Shown here: one piece after another, positions 8,136-20,164 of the stretch
Numbering within the stretch: the first letter of the stretch is position 1
How the letters are laid out: each line of letters begins with the position of its first letter
Assembly: GCF_014534685.1 (NCBI RefSeq)
Contig: NZ_JACVVX010000010.1
Span: 1-64,000, forward strand
Direction: 5' to 3'
Length of the DNA stretch: 64,000 nt
From: Oryzicola mucosus
Lineage (GTDB): Bacteria; Pseudomonadota; Alphaproteobacteria; Rhizobiales; Rhizobiaceae
The notes under the pieces: model-generated
Database searches by the model: none
What the model was told of the DNA's origin: nothing
The model's input: only the letters and a program-made list of their open reading frames with translations
Position numbers and translations under genes: made by a program

Positions 8136-9740
8136 CTACCGCTGCTTGTGGGTATCGCGATAGCGCGTGTTCTCGAACGGATGCGGCACGTAGTCCACCA
8201 GATCCGCCTGATAGACGACAGTCGAGTAGCTGAGTGAGATCGGCTGCAGCGAGGGAACTAACTCTTCGTAAAGAAGCTGGATGTCCTCGTACATTTTCTT
8301 CTGCTTTTCAGCGTCCGGTTCCAGCAAGGCCGTCTCGAGCAAGGTGTTGATCTCCTTGCTCTGGAAGCTCGTCCGCCACGCCTGGAGGGTGAACAGCTTG
8401 GCGTCGTCGGCATTGTTGGGATTGTAGACCAATGACAGGAGCGCCGAATAAGCGTTGGAGCCGTTGCGGTCGCCGCCGCGACCGACAATAAACTCGAAAT
8501 CGCGGGCGCGCATGGCGCCATAAACCTGATCGCCATTGCCTGTCAGGATTTCAGCCTTGATGCCGCCCTGTGCCAGAGAAGCCTGGATGGCGGTAGCAAT
8601 GTTCACAAAAGGCGATTCCGCCAGAACGCGGATCGTTGTGCTGAACCCATCAGGAAAACCAGCGTCCGCAAGATACTTCTTGGCCAGCTCAGGATCGAAC
8701 TTGTACATCGGATCGGGCAGCGCGCCGCTCAGGCCGTGCGGAACCGGGCGCTGCAGAAGCTTGCCATAAAAGGGCAGGATCGTGTTGTTGATGCCTTCGT
8801 AGTCGATCAGATGTCGCAGCGCGAGGCGAACATTCTTGTCGGCGTATTTCTCGTTCTTCATGCTGGCGGCGAGATAGTAGACGTTGCCCGAGCGCACCTC
8901 GGCCGTCTTTAGCTTCGCGTCGGTCTGCAGGGCAGTGATGTCGCTAACCGCCATCCCCATGCCGATGTCGATGTCGCCACGCTGCAAAGCCAGACGCTTG
9001 GTCTGCGATTCCGGCATATGGCGATAGATGATGCGGCGGAACTTGGGCGCTTCGCCCCAGTAATCGTCCGAGCGCTCCAGGATCACGGCGTTGTTGGCCT
9101 GCCAGCTGCGCAGCACATAGGGCCCGGAGCCTGCGCTGTTGGTGGTGAGCCAGCCCTGCCCCTCGTCGCCATCCTTGGCGTGTTCGAGCGCCAGCTTCTT
9201 GTCGATCACCATCAACACGCCGGTCGACGCGATTGCATCGATCAGCAGCATCGGATCGTTGGGCTTGGGCAGTCGGATAACGAGTGTATGCGGGTCTGGC
9301 GCGGTCACCAGTTCTGGGATGTTTTCGACGGTGTAGCCGTAGACGCGCAGCGTGGATCCGCCAATGCCCAGCTTGAACGCTCGCCAGAACGACCAGATGA
9401 AGTCTTCCGCGGTCAGCGGGTTGCCGGAGTTGAAGGTAACGTCGTCACGCAGCTTGAACGTGATCGACATATGGTCGTCGGCGATCTCCCAGCTCTTGGC
9501 GAGGCGGGGATGGTAGGTGCCGAGCTTGACCGGATCGGCCTCGACGAGTTGGTCATAGACGTTGGAGTTCATCTCCATCGACTCGCGACCGCTCATGGCC
9601 GAGGGGTCGAGCGACAGCATGTTCACCAGACTGACGCCAATGACCAACTGGTCCTCGGGGGTCGCCGCCGGCGCAGGTGCGCTGCCCAGACCGACAAGCG
9701 CACTGACAGCGAGCGCTCCTAGCAGATTGCGGAATTTCAT
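8136..9740 (-). CDS. ABC transporter substrate-binding protein, family 5 (SBP_bac_5)
   Basis: A 534-residue periplasmic binding protein of the DppA/OppA class. The ATG at 9740 follows a strong GGAGGAG and begins a signal peptide (residues 1-26, ending APAPAA). Family-5 features include LAKSWEIADDHMSITFKLRD, VTFNSGNPLTAEDF and the late DAEKQKKMYEDIQLLYEE segment. It captures the cargo and delivers it to the DppBC pore. Family-5 proteins also bind oligosaccharides and sugar acids, so a pectin- or glucuronan-derived ligand is plausible in this setting. The ligand itself is not readable. Confidence 0.88.
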   Translation of the reverse strand: MKFRNLLGALAVSALVGLGSAPAPAATPEDQLVIGVSLVNMLSLDPSAMSGRESMEMNSNVYDQLVEADPVKLGTYHPRLAKSWEIADDHMSITFKLRDDVTFNSGNPLTAEDFIWSFWRAFKLGIGGSTLRVYGYTVENIPELVTAPDPHTLVIRLPKPNDPMLLIDAIASTGVLMVIDKKLALEHAKDGDEGQGWLTTNSAGSGPYVLRSWQANNAVILERSDDYWGEAPKFRRIIYRHMPESQTKRLALQRGDIDIGMGMAVSDITALQTDAKLKTAEVRSGNVYYLAASMKNEKYADKNVRLALRHLIDYEGINNTILPFYGKLLQRPVPHGLSGALPDPMYKFDPELAKKYLADAGFPDGFSTTIRVLAESPFVNIATAIQASLAQGGIKAEILTGNGDQVYGAMRARDFEFIVGRGGDRNGSNAYSALLSLVYNPNNADDAKLFTLQAWRTSFQSKEINTLLETALLEPDAEKQKKMYEDIQLLYEELVPSLQPISLSYSTVVYQADLVDYVPHPFENTRYRDTHKQR

Positions 9741-9780
9741 GCTTCTCCTCCAGTAAGAAATCCCGGCCGACGAAATGAAT

Positions 9781-10929
9781 TCATCCGACCAGATTGGCTT
9801 CGATGTAGTCGAAATCGATATCCTCCCCGAGGCCGGGCAAGGGCGAGCCATGGACGTAACCGTCCGCATCCATTGGATCGACGAGGCCGCGCAGATATTC
9901 CGGCGGCTTCTCGTAATCGAGGAACGGGTGCAGCAGGCCGCGCTCGTACCAGTCGCAATTGGAGCTCGACAGGCACAGTGCGAGGTTTGCCGCGCCGTTG
10001 CCGTGGATTTCGCAATTGAGCCCAAAGGAATGCGCGGTATGCATAACCTTGAGCGAAGGCGTGATGCCGCCGGCATTCAACACGCCGGTGCGCAGGATGT
10101 CGCTGGCCTCGTGCTTGACCCATTCCGCACGGCTGCGATTCTTGCCTGATATCGTTTCAGGCCCGAGAACCGGAATGTCGAGCTTGTCTGCCAACCAGAT
10201 GTAGGAGGACATGCTGGTCTCATCCATCGGCTCTTCGATCCACTCGAACGCTAGCTTTTCAAGCGTCCGGCCGATCTTCAGCGCGTCGGTCCGGCTAAAC
10301 CAATGATAACCGTCCAACATCAATTTGATCTTTGGGCCGACCGCTTCGCGCACCGCAGTGCAGAGGTCGATTTCCATCTGCGCGTCGGGAGCGCCCGCTA
10401 TCGGCGGAAACCAGCCGTGCAGCTTGATTGCCTTGTAGCCGGCTTCGACCAGCTTTACCGAATAGGCAGCATAGTCGTCTGGGCTGGAAAGCCCACCGGG
10501 AACGTCGTCTCCTGACATAATCGAGCCATAGGCGAGAATCTTGTCGCGATAGGCACCGATGAGCTTGTAAACCGGCATGCCCGCCTTGCGTCCGGCCAGA
10601 TCCCAGAGGGCCTGGTCGATTGCGTTCAGCGACCGATCGTTGAAGCGGCCGCCGGCTCGCCGCTGGCGATGCGTCATTTCGGTGAACAGACGCTCTCGTG
10701 CAAGCGGGTCCTGGCCGATCAGGACGGGGCGAACATAGTTGTCGAGAATTGCAGCGCTGAGTTGCTCCGGATGCTGGAAGGAAAAACCTTCAGTGCCGTC
10801 ATCGGTTAGGATGCGCAGCATTGCATGAGCAACACGCTTGCCCGAACCGAAATGAGCATGGCCGGTGGCGCCTTTCGAGCTGTAGCTGGTGTAGTGGAAC
10901 ACATCCGTGCGGACATCGACGATTTTCAA
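9781..10929 (-). CDS. Enolase-superfamily sugar-acid dehydratase/cycloisomerase-like protein
   Basis: A 382-residue mandelate racemase/muconate lactonizing enzyme family member and first gene of the uronate operon. Visible active-site residues are Lys169-x-His171 (KLH), metal ligands Asp206, Glu232 and Glu258, and His309 on the opposite side. The start is probably TTG at 10929, with GGAG nine bases upstream and an MKIVDVR-like N-terminus; the next candidate, also TTG, lies 45 bases further out. The Lys-x-His pair differs from the Lys-x-Lys of Gci in the divergent operon, so it is unlikely to duplicate that activity. A paralogue lies at 15249-16406. The substrate is unknown. Confidence 0.82.
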   Translation of the reverse strand: MKIVDVRTDVFHYTSYSSKGATGHAHFGSGKRVAHAMLRILTDDGTEGFSFQHPEQLSAAILDNYVRPVLIGQDPLARERLFTEMTHRQRRAGGRFNDRSLNAIDQALWDLAGRKAGMPVYKLIGAYRDKILAYGSIMSGDDVPGGLSSPDDYAAYSVKLVEAGYKAIKLHGWFPPIAGAPDAQMEIDLCTAVREAVGPKIKLMLDGYHWFSRTDALKIGRTLEKLAFEWIEEPMDETSMSSYIWLADKLDIPVLGPETISGKNRSRAEWVKHEASDILRTGVLNAGGITPSLKVMHTAHSFGLNCEIHGNGAANLALCLSSSNCDWYERGLLHPFLDYEKPPEYLRGLVDPMDADGYVHGSPLPGLGEDIDFDYIEANLVG

Positions 10930-13295
<2,366 letters not shown>

Positions 13296-13299
<4 letters not shown>

Positions 13300-14171
13300 T
13301 GCTGGTTCGCAAGCTCGAAGGCAAAGCCCCTGTCCACGCCTTGCCCGCAGGCTCCATAGATAGCCAGATGCATATGTACCTGCCCGGTTTTCCAGCGCAG
13401 CCGGGTGGACCGGGACTACCACCCGGCGCACTGCCGACACCGGACGACTATCGCAGGCTGATGAACTGGCTCGGCATCGACCGCGTGGTCGTCACCCAGG
13501 GCAATGCCCACCAGCACGACAACGGCAGCCTCCTCGCCTGCCTGAAGGCCATGGGCGACGTCGCCCGCGGCGTGGCGGTCATCGGCGGCGATACAAGCGA
13601 TGCCGAGATGCAGCGCCTGAGCGACGCCGGCATCGTCGGCGCCCGCATCATGGACCTTCCGGGCGGCGCGCGGACGCTGGTGGATATCGAAGCCGTCGAC
13701 GTACGCACCGCACAGTTCGGCTGGTGCATCGCCGTGCAGTTCGATGGCAGCACACTGCTGGAACACGAGAGCCGCCTGTCGAGACTGAAAAGCCGATGGA
13801 TCCTCGACCACCACGGAAAGTTCTTTTCCGGCATCACCCCCGACGATCCGAAGGTCGATGCGGTCAAGCGGCTGATCGACGGCGGCAACTGCTGGTTCAA
13901 GTTCGCCGGCTGTTACGAATCCAGTCTCACCGGCGGTCCGGACTACAGCGACATCGCAGCGGTTTCGCGCCTTATCGCCGAGTATGCTCCCGAGCGCATC
14001 GTCTGGGGCACGAACTGGCCGCATAACGCCATGCAGCGTACTGAGGATTATCCGGACGACGCTGCCCTGCTCGACACGGTGATGTCGTGGTTCCCTTCGG
14101 ATGCGGCCCGTCACCGGGCGCTTGTCGACAATCCGCAGGATCTTTTCCAGTTTCCCGCCTTCAACGGCTGA
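13296..14171 (+). CDS. gli: D-galactarolactone isomerase (amidohydrolase superfamily)
   Basis: A 291-residue amidohydrolase-2 family protein that begins with the Gli-type segment SIDSQMHMYLPGFP and retains ILDHHGKFF and IVWGTNWPHN near the barrel's active-site end. Gli interconverts the 1,5-lactone released by uronate dehydrogenase and the 1,4-lactone used by Gci, so it links Udh to Gci. Its first zinc-type HxH is degenerate (QMH), as is common in metal-independent lactone isomerases of this branch. The start overlaps the gci stop by four bases, and it is the last gene before a convergent neighbour. Confidence 0.88.
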
Positions 14172-14190
14172 GAAAACTACAGCCATGTTG
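14162..14190. terminator. Possible bidirectional terminator hairpin
   Basis: An imperfect inverted repeat, CAACGGCTG on the left and CAGCCATGTTG on the right with a 9-base loop, spans the gli stop codon between two convergent operons. There is no clear T-tract, so this is a weak call resting on position and symmetry. Confidence 0.3.
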
Positions 14191-14223
14191 AGACGCTGCA
14201 CGAGGGCGGCACCTGAACACGCA

Positions 14224-15252
14224 TCAAGCGTAGCGGCCAGACGCCTGGCTGACTGCTGTAAACAGGCCCGACTGGCTCGACTGCCGCAACGCGGCGGTCA
14301 CATAGACGCTTTCCAGCGCTTTCACGCCCTTGACCAGTGTGTGCGACACGCGGGACGGATCGGCCAAGCTGAGCGTCATATCCTCGAACACGTTGCGCGG
14401 CGGCTGGTCCGGAATCGGCGCGTGATCGGCGATGTCAGGCACCTTCCAACCGGTGATGCCGTTGCCTTCTACCGTGGCGCTGCCGGTCTCTCCATGAATC
14501 TGCGCACGCTTGATCGTCGCACCGCCGTAGCGGCCGTTTGGCCGTTCGCTCGGAAACGTCGTGGTCACGCTCAAGGTGGCGAAAGAGCCGTTGCGGAACC
14601 GCAGCACGGCACTCGTCACATCCTCCGCATCCATGTCGTGCGCAAGCGTGGCGCTGATCGAAAAGACACTTTCCACCGGCCCTTGATACCACAGCAAATG
14701 ATCGATGGGATGGACGCCTTGGTTGAGAAGGCAGCCGCCGCCCTGGCTCGCTATGCCTCGCCAGCCCGAGCCCTCATCGTAGTAGCTCTGGGCACGATGG
14801 CATTTGTTGATGTAATCGCCCTGGATCAGGCGCCCCAACCGGCCCTCGGCAATGGCCTTGTAGATGCTGTATGGCGCTTCCTGGTAGCGCGTGTCGAATT
14901 CCACCACCAGTTCGACACCGGCCGCGTCGGCCGCCGCCAGCATCGCCTCGCCGGCTTCGACGGTCACCGCAGTCGGCTTGCTGACGATGACATGCTTGCC
15001 CGCCTTGGCTGCGGCAATCGCGATTTCGCTGTGCAGGTCGGTCGAGGTGTAGACGCCGACGACATCGATGTCATCACGCGCGATCAGCGCCCGATAGTCG
15101 GTTTCGGCAGCGGCGCCATACCGCTCGGCCACCGCTTGCGTACGCTGCGCATCGCGGCCGCAGACCGCCACGAGCGTCGCACCCGGCAGTTCATGCACCA
15201 TCAAGCAGCGCGATTCTCCGAACGAGGTGCCGATGATCCCGACGCGCATCAA
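14224..15252 (-). CDS. Gfo/Idh/MocA family oxidoreductase
   Basis: A 342-residue NAD(P)-dependent dehydrogenase. The N-terminal Rossmann fold carries GIIGTSFGESR, and the family lysine lies in the VIVSKPTAVT segment, where the usual form is EKP. The C-terminal alpha/beta domain binds substrate; its HxxH-like part is GCLLNQGVHPIDHLLWYQG. Such enzymes oxidise sugars, inositols and sugar acids. It is last in the second enolase/ABC operon and overlaps the preceding gene by four bases. The change of Glu to Ser before the conserved Lys-Pro is worth noting. The substrate is unknown. Confidence 0.83.
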   Translation of the reverse strand: MMRVGIIGTSFGESRCLMVHELPGATLVAVCGRDAQRTQAVAERYGAAAETDYRALIARDDIDVVGVYTSTDLHSEIAIAAAKAGKHVIVSKPTAVTVEAGEAMLAAADAAGVELVVEFDTRYQEAPYSIYKAIAEGRLGRLIQGDYINKCHRAQSYYDEGSGWRGIASQGGGCLLNQGVHPIDHLLWYQGPVESVFSISATLAHDMDAEDVTSAVLRFRNGSFATLSVTTTFPSERPNGRYGGATIKRAQIHGETGSATVEGNGITGWKVPDIADHAPIPDQPPRNVFEDMTLSLADPSRVSHTLVKGVKALESVYVTAALRQSSQSGLFTAVSQASGRYA

Positions 15253-16406
15253 TTAACCTCATTGGCGGCGATGAAGTCCCAGTCGATGTCCCAGCCGATG
15301 CCGGGGCCGGTGGGCACGTGGACAAAACCGTCCTTGTCCATCGGGTCCTCCAGCGTGGCGAGCCAAGGGGTGCGCTTGGTGTAGTCGATCAGCGGGTGCA
15401 GCAGGCCGCGCTCGAAGAAACGGCCTGGAATCTGCATTGCGCCCAGTGCCTGGAGCGTCGCGGCGCCGTTCTGGTGCAGTTCGATCGACATGCCATGCGC
15501 TTCGGCCAGGTGTATGGTCTTCATCATAGGCGTGATGCCGCCGACATCGAGAACCCCGGTGCGGAGGATATCGCAGGCTCCTGCTTTCACCCATTCGGCG
15601 CGCGTCCATATCTGCCCAGGCGCTGTTTCCGGCCCGCAAATGTCGAGATCGAGTTCGTTGCACAGCCATGTGTAGGAACTCACGCTCGCCTCGCGCATCG
15701 GTTCCTCCATCCAGAGAAAACCGAGCTCCTCGATGGCGCGGCCGATCTTCTTGGCCTCTTGCCGGCTGTACTGGTGATAGGGATCGAGCATCAGATGCAT
15801 GCCATCGCCGACGCGCTTGCGGACAGCCACGCACATCTCGATGTCGCGGTCGACCGATGGCGCGCCGGGAACCGGCGGCATCCATGGATGCATCTTGAAG
15901 GCCGTATAGCCCTCTTCCTTGCACTGCTCGGCGAAGTCGGCATAGGCCTCAGGGCAGGTCAGGCCACCCTTGAGGTCGGCATCGCCGCACATGGTGCTGG
16001 CATAGGCCGGAATCTTGTCTCGAAAGGCGCCGAGGAGCTTCTGCACCGGCAGGCCCACAGCGTGCCCGGCAAGGTCCCACAGCGCGACGTCGACCAGCGC
16101 CATATGCGCGTCCGACAAGGTCGAGCCGTTGCCGCGCTGCAGTTCCGAAAGCTTCTGCCAGATTTTTTCGCGGTAAAGCGCGTTTTCGCCGATCAGCATC
16201 GGCTTCAGGGTTCGCTCCACCAGATCCGCCGGCACGCCGAAGGCATAACCCTTGGCGCCGCCGCGGGTTTCGATCTCAAAGAGCGTCTGCCGCGCCTCGT
16301 TGGGCGGACCAGGGTGCGAATGGCCGAAGCCACGGCGGATGAAGGATGTGTAGGTGAACACACGCACGCCGAGCCGCGTGATCTCCATGTCCCTGTCTGC
16401 GATCAT
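15249..16406 (-). CDS. Enolase-superfamily dehydratase-like protein (paralogue of the 9781-10929 product)
   Basis: A 385-residue mandelate racemase subgroup protein. The active-site set is Lys171-x-His173 (KMH), Asp208, Glu234, Glu260 and His311, in the same pattern as the enzyme at 9781-10929. Shared blocks such as GVLDVGGITPMMK (GVLNAGGITPSLK in the paralogue) and the N-terminal YTS...GHSH/GHAH segment show common ancestry. The ATG at 16406 overlaps the upstream stop as ATGA. It probably dehydrates an acid sugar, and the neighbouring 2-hydroxyacid and Gfo/Idh/MocA dehydrogenases would act before or after it. The natural substrate is not evident. Confidence 0.82.
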   Translation of the reverse strand: MIADRDMEITRLGVRVFTYTSFIRRGFGHSHPGPPNEARQTLFEIETRGGAKGYAFGVPADLVERTLKPMLIGENALYREKIWQKLSELQRGNGSTLSDAHMALVDVALWDLAGHAVGLPVQKLLGAFRDKIPAYASTMCGDADLKGGLTCPEAYADFAEQCKEEGYTAFKMHPWMPPVPGAPSVDRDIEMCVAVRKRVGDGMHLMLDPYHQYSRQEAKKIGRAIEELGFLWMEEPMREASVSSYTWLCNELDLDICGPETAPGQIWTRAEWVKAGACDILRTGVLDVGGITPMMKTIHLAEAHGMSIELHQNGAATLQALGAMQIPGRFFERGLLHPLIDYTKRTPWLATLEDPMDKDGFVHVPTGPGIGWDIDWDFIAANEVN

Positions 16407-17425
16407 TTGCCTGCTGCCATTTTCTTGAGATCGTCGTGGGCGACCTGGTTGCGCAGCGCCTCGCCGCGCAAAAGCCTGCCGATGTTGTCGCCGATGAGCT
16501 TCAGAGCGCGCTGGCGCGTACCGAAGGTAGTGCCCGAGAAATGCGGGGTCATCAGCATGTTGAACTGATGGAACGGCAGGTCGGCCGGATAGCCGTCGCG
16601 GCCAGACCCGTCTTCCTCTTCGTGCCACCAGCAATCCATCGCGGCACCCGCCAGATGCCCGTTCATGAGGGCGGCGAACAGATCGCGCTCGACGATCAGC
16701 GGACCGCGCGTGATGCTGACGAGATAACTTCCCCGCTTCATCGCCGCCAGCCGATTGACGTCGATCAGGCCTTGTGTCGTTCCCGTCAGCGGCGCGGTGA
16801 TCAGCACATAGTCGGCCTGTGCGAGCGCTGAATCGATGTCCTTGTATCCATAGGCGAAGGCGCGTGCATGCGGCCGGTCGCCGTAGCTGTCGGGATTGCG
16901 CGTGACAATGCCGACACGCATACCGAAAGCCTCGGCTCGCAGCGCCGTCGCCTGGCCGATGCTGCCGTAACCGACGATGCAGAGGGTCGAACCGTAAAGC
17001 TCCGGTCCTCGCCTGCCTTCCCAGCGGCCATGCGCCACCAGCGTTTCATGCGCGCGCAGGACCTGCCGCGACAGCATGATCATCGCCATGATGGCATGTT
17101 CGGCAATCGCTATGTCGCCGCTGTCGGCGGTGGCAATCTTGATCGAGCGTTCGGCCATCAGATCGGGGATGCCGTCGCGCAAGAGAAGGTCAACGCCGTG
17201 TCCGGTCAGGTTCACCAGCTTGAGACCGGTTGCCGCTTCCAGATAGGGTCGGGTGACGGTGCGCATCAGGCCGGTGTGGATGTCGATCCGCGGCGCAAGC
17301 TTCAGCTTGGCCGCCTGGTCGAGGCGACTGCCGCCCTCGATGATTTCGACCTCCTTCGGCCACGTCTCGATCACCGCGCGTTCCTCGGGCGGGATATCCC
17401 AGTCGACCAAAACCCGCATCGTCAT
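16403..17425 (-). CDS. D-isomer-specific 2-hydroxyacid dehydrogenase
   Basis: A 340-residue NAD-dependent dehydrogenase with a split substrate domain around an NAD domain carrying VGYGSIGQATALRAEAFGM, the catalytic Arg in SITRGPLIVERDLF, and His in the MTPHFSG motif. LTGHGVDLLL before the NAD domain is where family members usually read NxGxGxxxVD. It reduces 2-oxo acids or oxidises D-2-hydroxy acids. In this operon it may handle the 2-keto-3-deoxy acid formed by the enolase-superfamily dehydratase, but that is inference. It overlaps the ABC ATPase upstream by four bases. Confidence 0.85.
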   Translation of the reverse strand: MTMRVLVDWDIPPEERAVIETWPKEVEIIEGGSRLDQAAKLKLAPRIDIHTGLMRTVTRPYLEAATGLKLVNLTGHGVDLLLRDGIPDLMAERSIKIATADSGDIAIAEHAIMAMIMLSRQVLRAHETLVAHGRWEGRRGPELYGSTLCIVGYGSIGQATALRAEAFGMRVGIVTRNPDSYGDRPHARAFAYGYKDIDSALAQADYVLITAPLTGTTQGLIDVNRLAAMKRGSYLVSITRGPLIVERDLFAALMNGHLAGAAMDCWWHEEEDGSGRDGYPADLPFHQFNMLMTPHFSGTTFGTRQRALKLIGDNIGRLLRGEALRNQVAHDDLKKMAAGK

Positions 17426-18234
17426 GCCTCCTGTTCCTTCGTCGCCGTTTCTCCGACAAGCTCCGGCGAGGAGGCAAGCAGAAGCCGCGTATAGTCGTCG
17501 CGAGGATTGGCAAAGATGGCCTGCGTTGGCCCCTGCTCGACGATCCTGCCCCGGTTCATGACGATCACCTTGTCGGCAATCAGCCGCACCAGCGCCAGAT
17601 CGTGCGAGATGAAGATGCTGGTGAAGCCGATCTCCTGTTGGAGCGTCATCAGAAGCTTTATGACCTGAGCTTGGATCGACACATCAAGCGCCGAGACCGG
17701 CTCGTCGAGGATCAGCAGGTCCGGCCGCAAGGCGAGCGCGCGCGCAATCGCAACACGCTGGCGCTCGCCGCCCGACAACCGCGCCGGATATAGCGACGCA
17801 TAGGCCTGCGGCAACCCGACCTGTTCGAGAAGAGCGGCCACCCGCTGCGGCCATTCGCGGCGCGGGGCGACCGAGGAATGCACCCGCCAGGGTTCGGAGA
17901 CGAGTTCGAATACCGTGCGGCGCGGATGCAGCGAGGCGTAGGGATCCTGGAAGATCATCTGGATATGACGGCGAGTGGCGCGCATCTCGGCTGCCGTTAG
18001 GCCAAGCAGGTCCTTGCCACGATACAGAATGCGGCCGGAGCTCGCATCGAGCAGGCGCAGGATGGTACGCGCCAGCGTCGACTTGCCCGAACCGGATTCG
18101 CCGACCACGGCCAGGATTTCGCCTTCCGCCACCTCGAAGTCGATGGCATTGAGCGCGGTCACCTGCCCGAAATGCTTTGTCAGCTTCTCGACCTTCAAAA
18201 CGGAGGTGACGGCCACTTTGGTGTCAGCGGCCAT
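17422..18234 (-). CDS. Opp/Dpp-type ABC transporter ATP-binding protein (DppF-like), second system
   Basis: A 270-residue ATPase with [40 protein letters not shown] and [12 protein letters not shown]. The ATG at 18234 is chosen; it lies 11 bases inside the preceding ATPase gene, a typical overlap. It energises the second Opp/Dpp importer, whose binding protein is at 21116-22633. As in the first operon, the OppF-type C-terminal extension is short. Confidence 0.9.
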   Translation of the reverse strand: MAADTKVAVTSVLKVEKLTKHFGQVTALNAIDFEVAEGEILAVVGESGSGKSTLARTILRLLDASSGRILYRGKDLLGLTAAEMRATRRHIQMIFQDPYASLHPRRTVFELVSEPWRVHSSVAPRREWPQRVAALLEQVGLPQAYASLYPARLSGGERQRVAIARALALRPDLLILDEPVSALDVSIQAQVIKLLMTLQQEIGFTSIFISHDLALVRLIADKVIVMNRGRIVEQGPTQAIFANPRDDYTRLLLASSPELVGETATKEQEA

Positions 18235-19231
18235 CGAACATCTCCTGCGCGAAGTGGCAGCGGCTTTGCCGGCCATCCGCGACGGTGACGAAGTCGGGCT
18301 CGCGTTCGCTGCACATGCGCACAGCGCGCGGGCAGCGCGGCGCAAAGGCACAGCCCGTGAACACCGCCGACTTGTCGGGCGGATTGCCGGCAATCGGCTT
18401 GAGCTCGGACCAGTGCTTCACCGACCCGGGATTAGAGCCCAGCAAGGCGCGTGTATAGGGGTGCGCTGGACGGTGGAAAACGTCGTCGATCGGTCCGCGC
18501 TCCACGACGCGCCCCGCATACATCACCACCAGCTTGCGGGCGACCTGACGGGCGACCGCGAGATCGTGCGTGACGAACAGCAGCGCCATGCCGCTGTCGC
18601 GCTGCAACTGGCTGATCAGCTTGAGAATGCCCGCCTGGACCGTGACGTCGAGCGCGGTCGTCGGCTCGTCGGCAATGAGCAGGCGCGGCTTCAGCGCAAT
18701 CGCCATGGCGATGCAGATGCGCTGGCGCATGCCGCCGGAAAATTGATGCGGATAGTCATCCAGGCGGCTTTCCGGATTGACGATGCCAACCTGCAGCATC
18801 AGCCGTATCGCTTCCTCACGCGCCTGCTGCCCCGACCAGCTGAGCCTTACGGTGAATATCTCGATGATCTGGCTACCGATCGAGAAGACCGGGTTGAGCG
18901 CATCGAGCGAGTCCTGGAAGACCATGGCGATGCCCGGTCCCCGAACGGCGCGCAGAGAGGCCTCGCTGCGTCCGACAAGTTGCATGCCGTCGAACTCGAC
19001 CGATCCCGCGACTTTGCCGGGCGGATTGATCAGCCCCATCACCGCCTTGCCGGTGACACTCTTGCCGGAACCGGATTCACCCAAGATTGCGACACTCTCG
19101 CCGGGCATGATGTCGAGGTCGATGCCACGTACCGCATGGGTGCGCCCGTAGCGCACACGCAGTCCGGCGATCGAAAGAAGCGGTCTCGCCGACGTCTCAC
19201 CGGCGGGGCGTTTGAGGATTTCGGTGGTCAT
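18224..19231 (-). CDS. Opp/Dpp-type ABC transporter ATP-binding protein (DppD-like), second system
   Basis: A 335-residue ATPase with Walker [10 protein letters not shown], variant signature FSGGMRQRICIAMAI and Walker B LLIADEPTTALD. Near the C-terminus is the oligopeptide-transporter motif CAFAPRCPRA with further cysteines, which in related proteins can ligate an iron-sulfur cluster. The first system's DppD-like subunit lacks this tail, so the two importers are not recent copies. The ATG at 19231 overlaps the permease stop by four bases. Confidence 0.9.
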   Translation of the reverse strand: MTTEILKRPAGETSARPLLSIAGLRVRYGRTHAVRGIDLDIMPGESVAILGESGSGKSVTGKAVMGLINPPGKVAGSVEFDGMQLVGRSEASLRAVRGPGIAMVFQDSLDALNPVFSIGSQIIEIFTVRLSWSGQQAREEAIRLMLQVGIVNPESRLDDYPHQFSGGMRQRICIAMAIALKPRLLIADEPTTALDVTVQAGILKLISQLQRDSGMALLFVTHDLAVARQVARKLVVMYAGRVVERGPIDDVFHRPAHPYTRALLGSNPGSVKHWSELKPIAGNPPDKSAVFTGCAFAPRCPRAVRMCSEREPDFVTVADGRQSRCHFAQEMFDGR

Positions 19232-20163
19232 GGCCGCGCAGCCTCCTCGCGGGACGCGGTGACCCCCATAGCAGCCGCCTGCAGCGGGTCGCCGCTGGCG
19301 CGCATCCAGTTGGACAGGAGGTTCGCGGCCAGTGCGGTTACGAGAATTGCGAGGCCCGGAAACACCGTCGCCCACCAGGCCCGCGTCAGATATTCGCGGC
19401 CTTCCGAAACGATGGTACCCCAGTCGACATCGGGCCGTTGCAGGCCGACGCCGAGGAAGCTCAATCCGGCAGCCGCCAGCATCACGCTGGCGATTTCGAG
19501 CATGGCGACCGTCATGACCGTGGGTACGACAAGCGGGCGGATGTCACGCCAGAGGATGCTGCTTGTACCCTTGCCCAGCGCACGGGAGGCTTCTACGAAG
19601 ACCCGTTCGCGGATTTCCAGCGTCTGGGCACGGGACACACGCAGATAGATCGGCAGCCGCGCCACCGCCAGAACCAGGATGAGGTTGAGTATGCTGGGTT
19701 CGAGCACGAATAGCACCGACAGCGCCAGGAGGAGCGATGGAACGGTCACGATGATGTCGCTAATGCGCATCAGCGCGGCATCCACGACTCCACCTATATA
19801 GCCGCTGACCATGCCCAACGTGGTGCCAATGGTAGCGGCCAGCGCCACGGTCGCGCCGGCCACCAAGAAGCTGGTCCGTGCACCGACGATCAACTGCGCC
19901 AACATGGGGCGTCCAAGCGCGTCAGCGCCGAGCACATAGGCCCAGCCGCGTTCGAGACTGAACGGGCGAAAGAAACGCAACCGCAAATTCTGCGTGTTGG
20001 CGAGGTCCTGCAGCAGCGGCGCGCCGATGATGGCCACAAGCAGCAGGAAGATGAGGACCAAAGCCGACAGAAGCGCTACAGGCGAACGCAACAGCAGGGC
20101 GAGGCGGCTGTCCGCAGCGAGCCGGCGACGTGGAGGGGTCAACGAAAGGGTCCGCGCGGCCAT
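19228..20163 (-). CDS. Opp/Dpp-type ABC transporter permease (DppC-like), second system
   Basis: A 311-residue DppC-type permease: N-terminal tail, first membrane helix (ALLSALVLIFLLLVAIIGA), GADALGRPMLAQLIVGARTS and the EAA loop GKGTSSILWRDIRPLVVP. The ATG at 20163 lies one base after the DppB stop. It forms the pore with the DppB-like subunit encoded immediately upstream. Confidence 0.9.
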   Translation of the reverse strand: MAARTLSLTPPRRRLAADSRLALLLRSPVALLSALVLIFLLLVAIIGAPLLQDLANTQNLRLRFFRPFSLERGWAYVLGADALGRPMLAQLIVGARTSFLVAGATVALAATIGTTLGMVSGYIGGVVDAALMRISDIIVTVPSLLLALSVLFVLEPSILNLILVLAVARLPIYLRVSRAQTLEIRERVFVEASRALGKGTSSILWRDIRPLVVPTVMTVAMLEIASVMLAAAGLSFLGVGLQRPDVDWGTIVSEGREYLTRAWWATVFPGLAILVTALAANLLSNWMRASGDPLQAAAMGVTASREEAARP

Positions 20164-20164
20164 G

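Noticed and set aside
17975-19648. A 557-codon open frame opposite the second operon's ATPase and permease genes, and similar long antisense frames at 7001-8071, 15318-16568, 26535-27902 and 59797-61236
   Set aside because: They lie opposite well-supported genes, have His/Arg/Asp-rich low-information composition typical of GC-rich antisense frames, and show no family motif.
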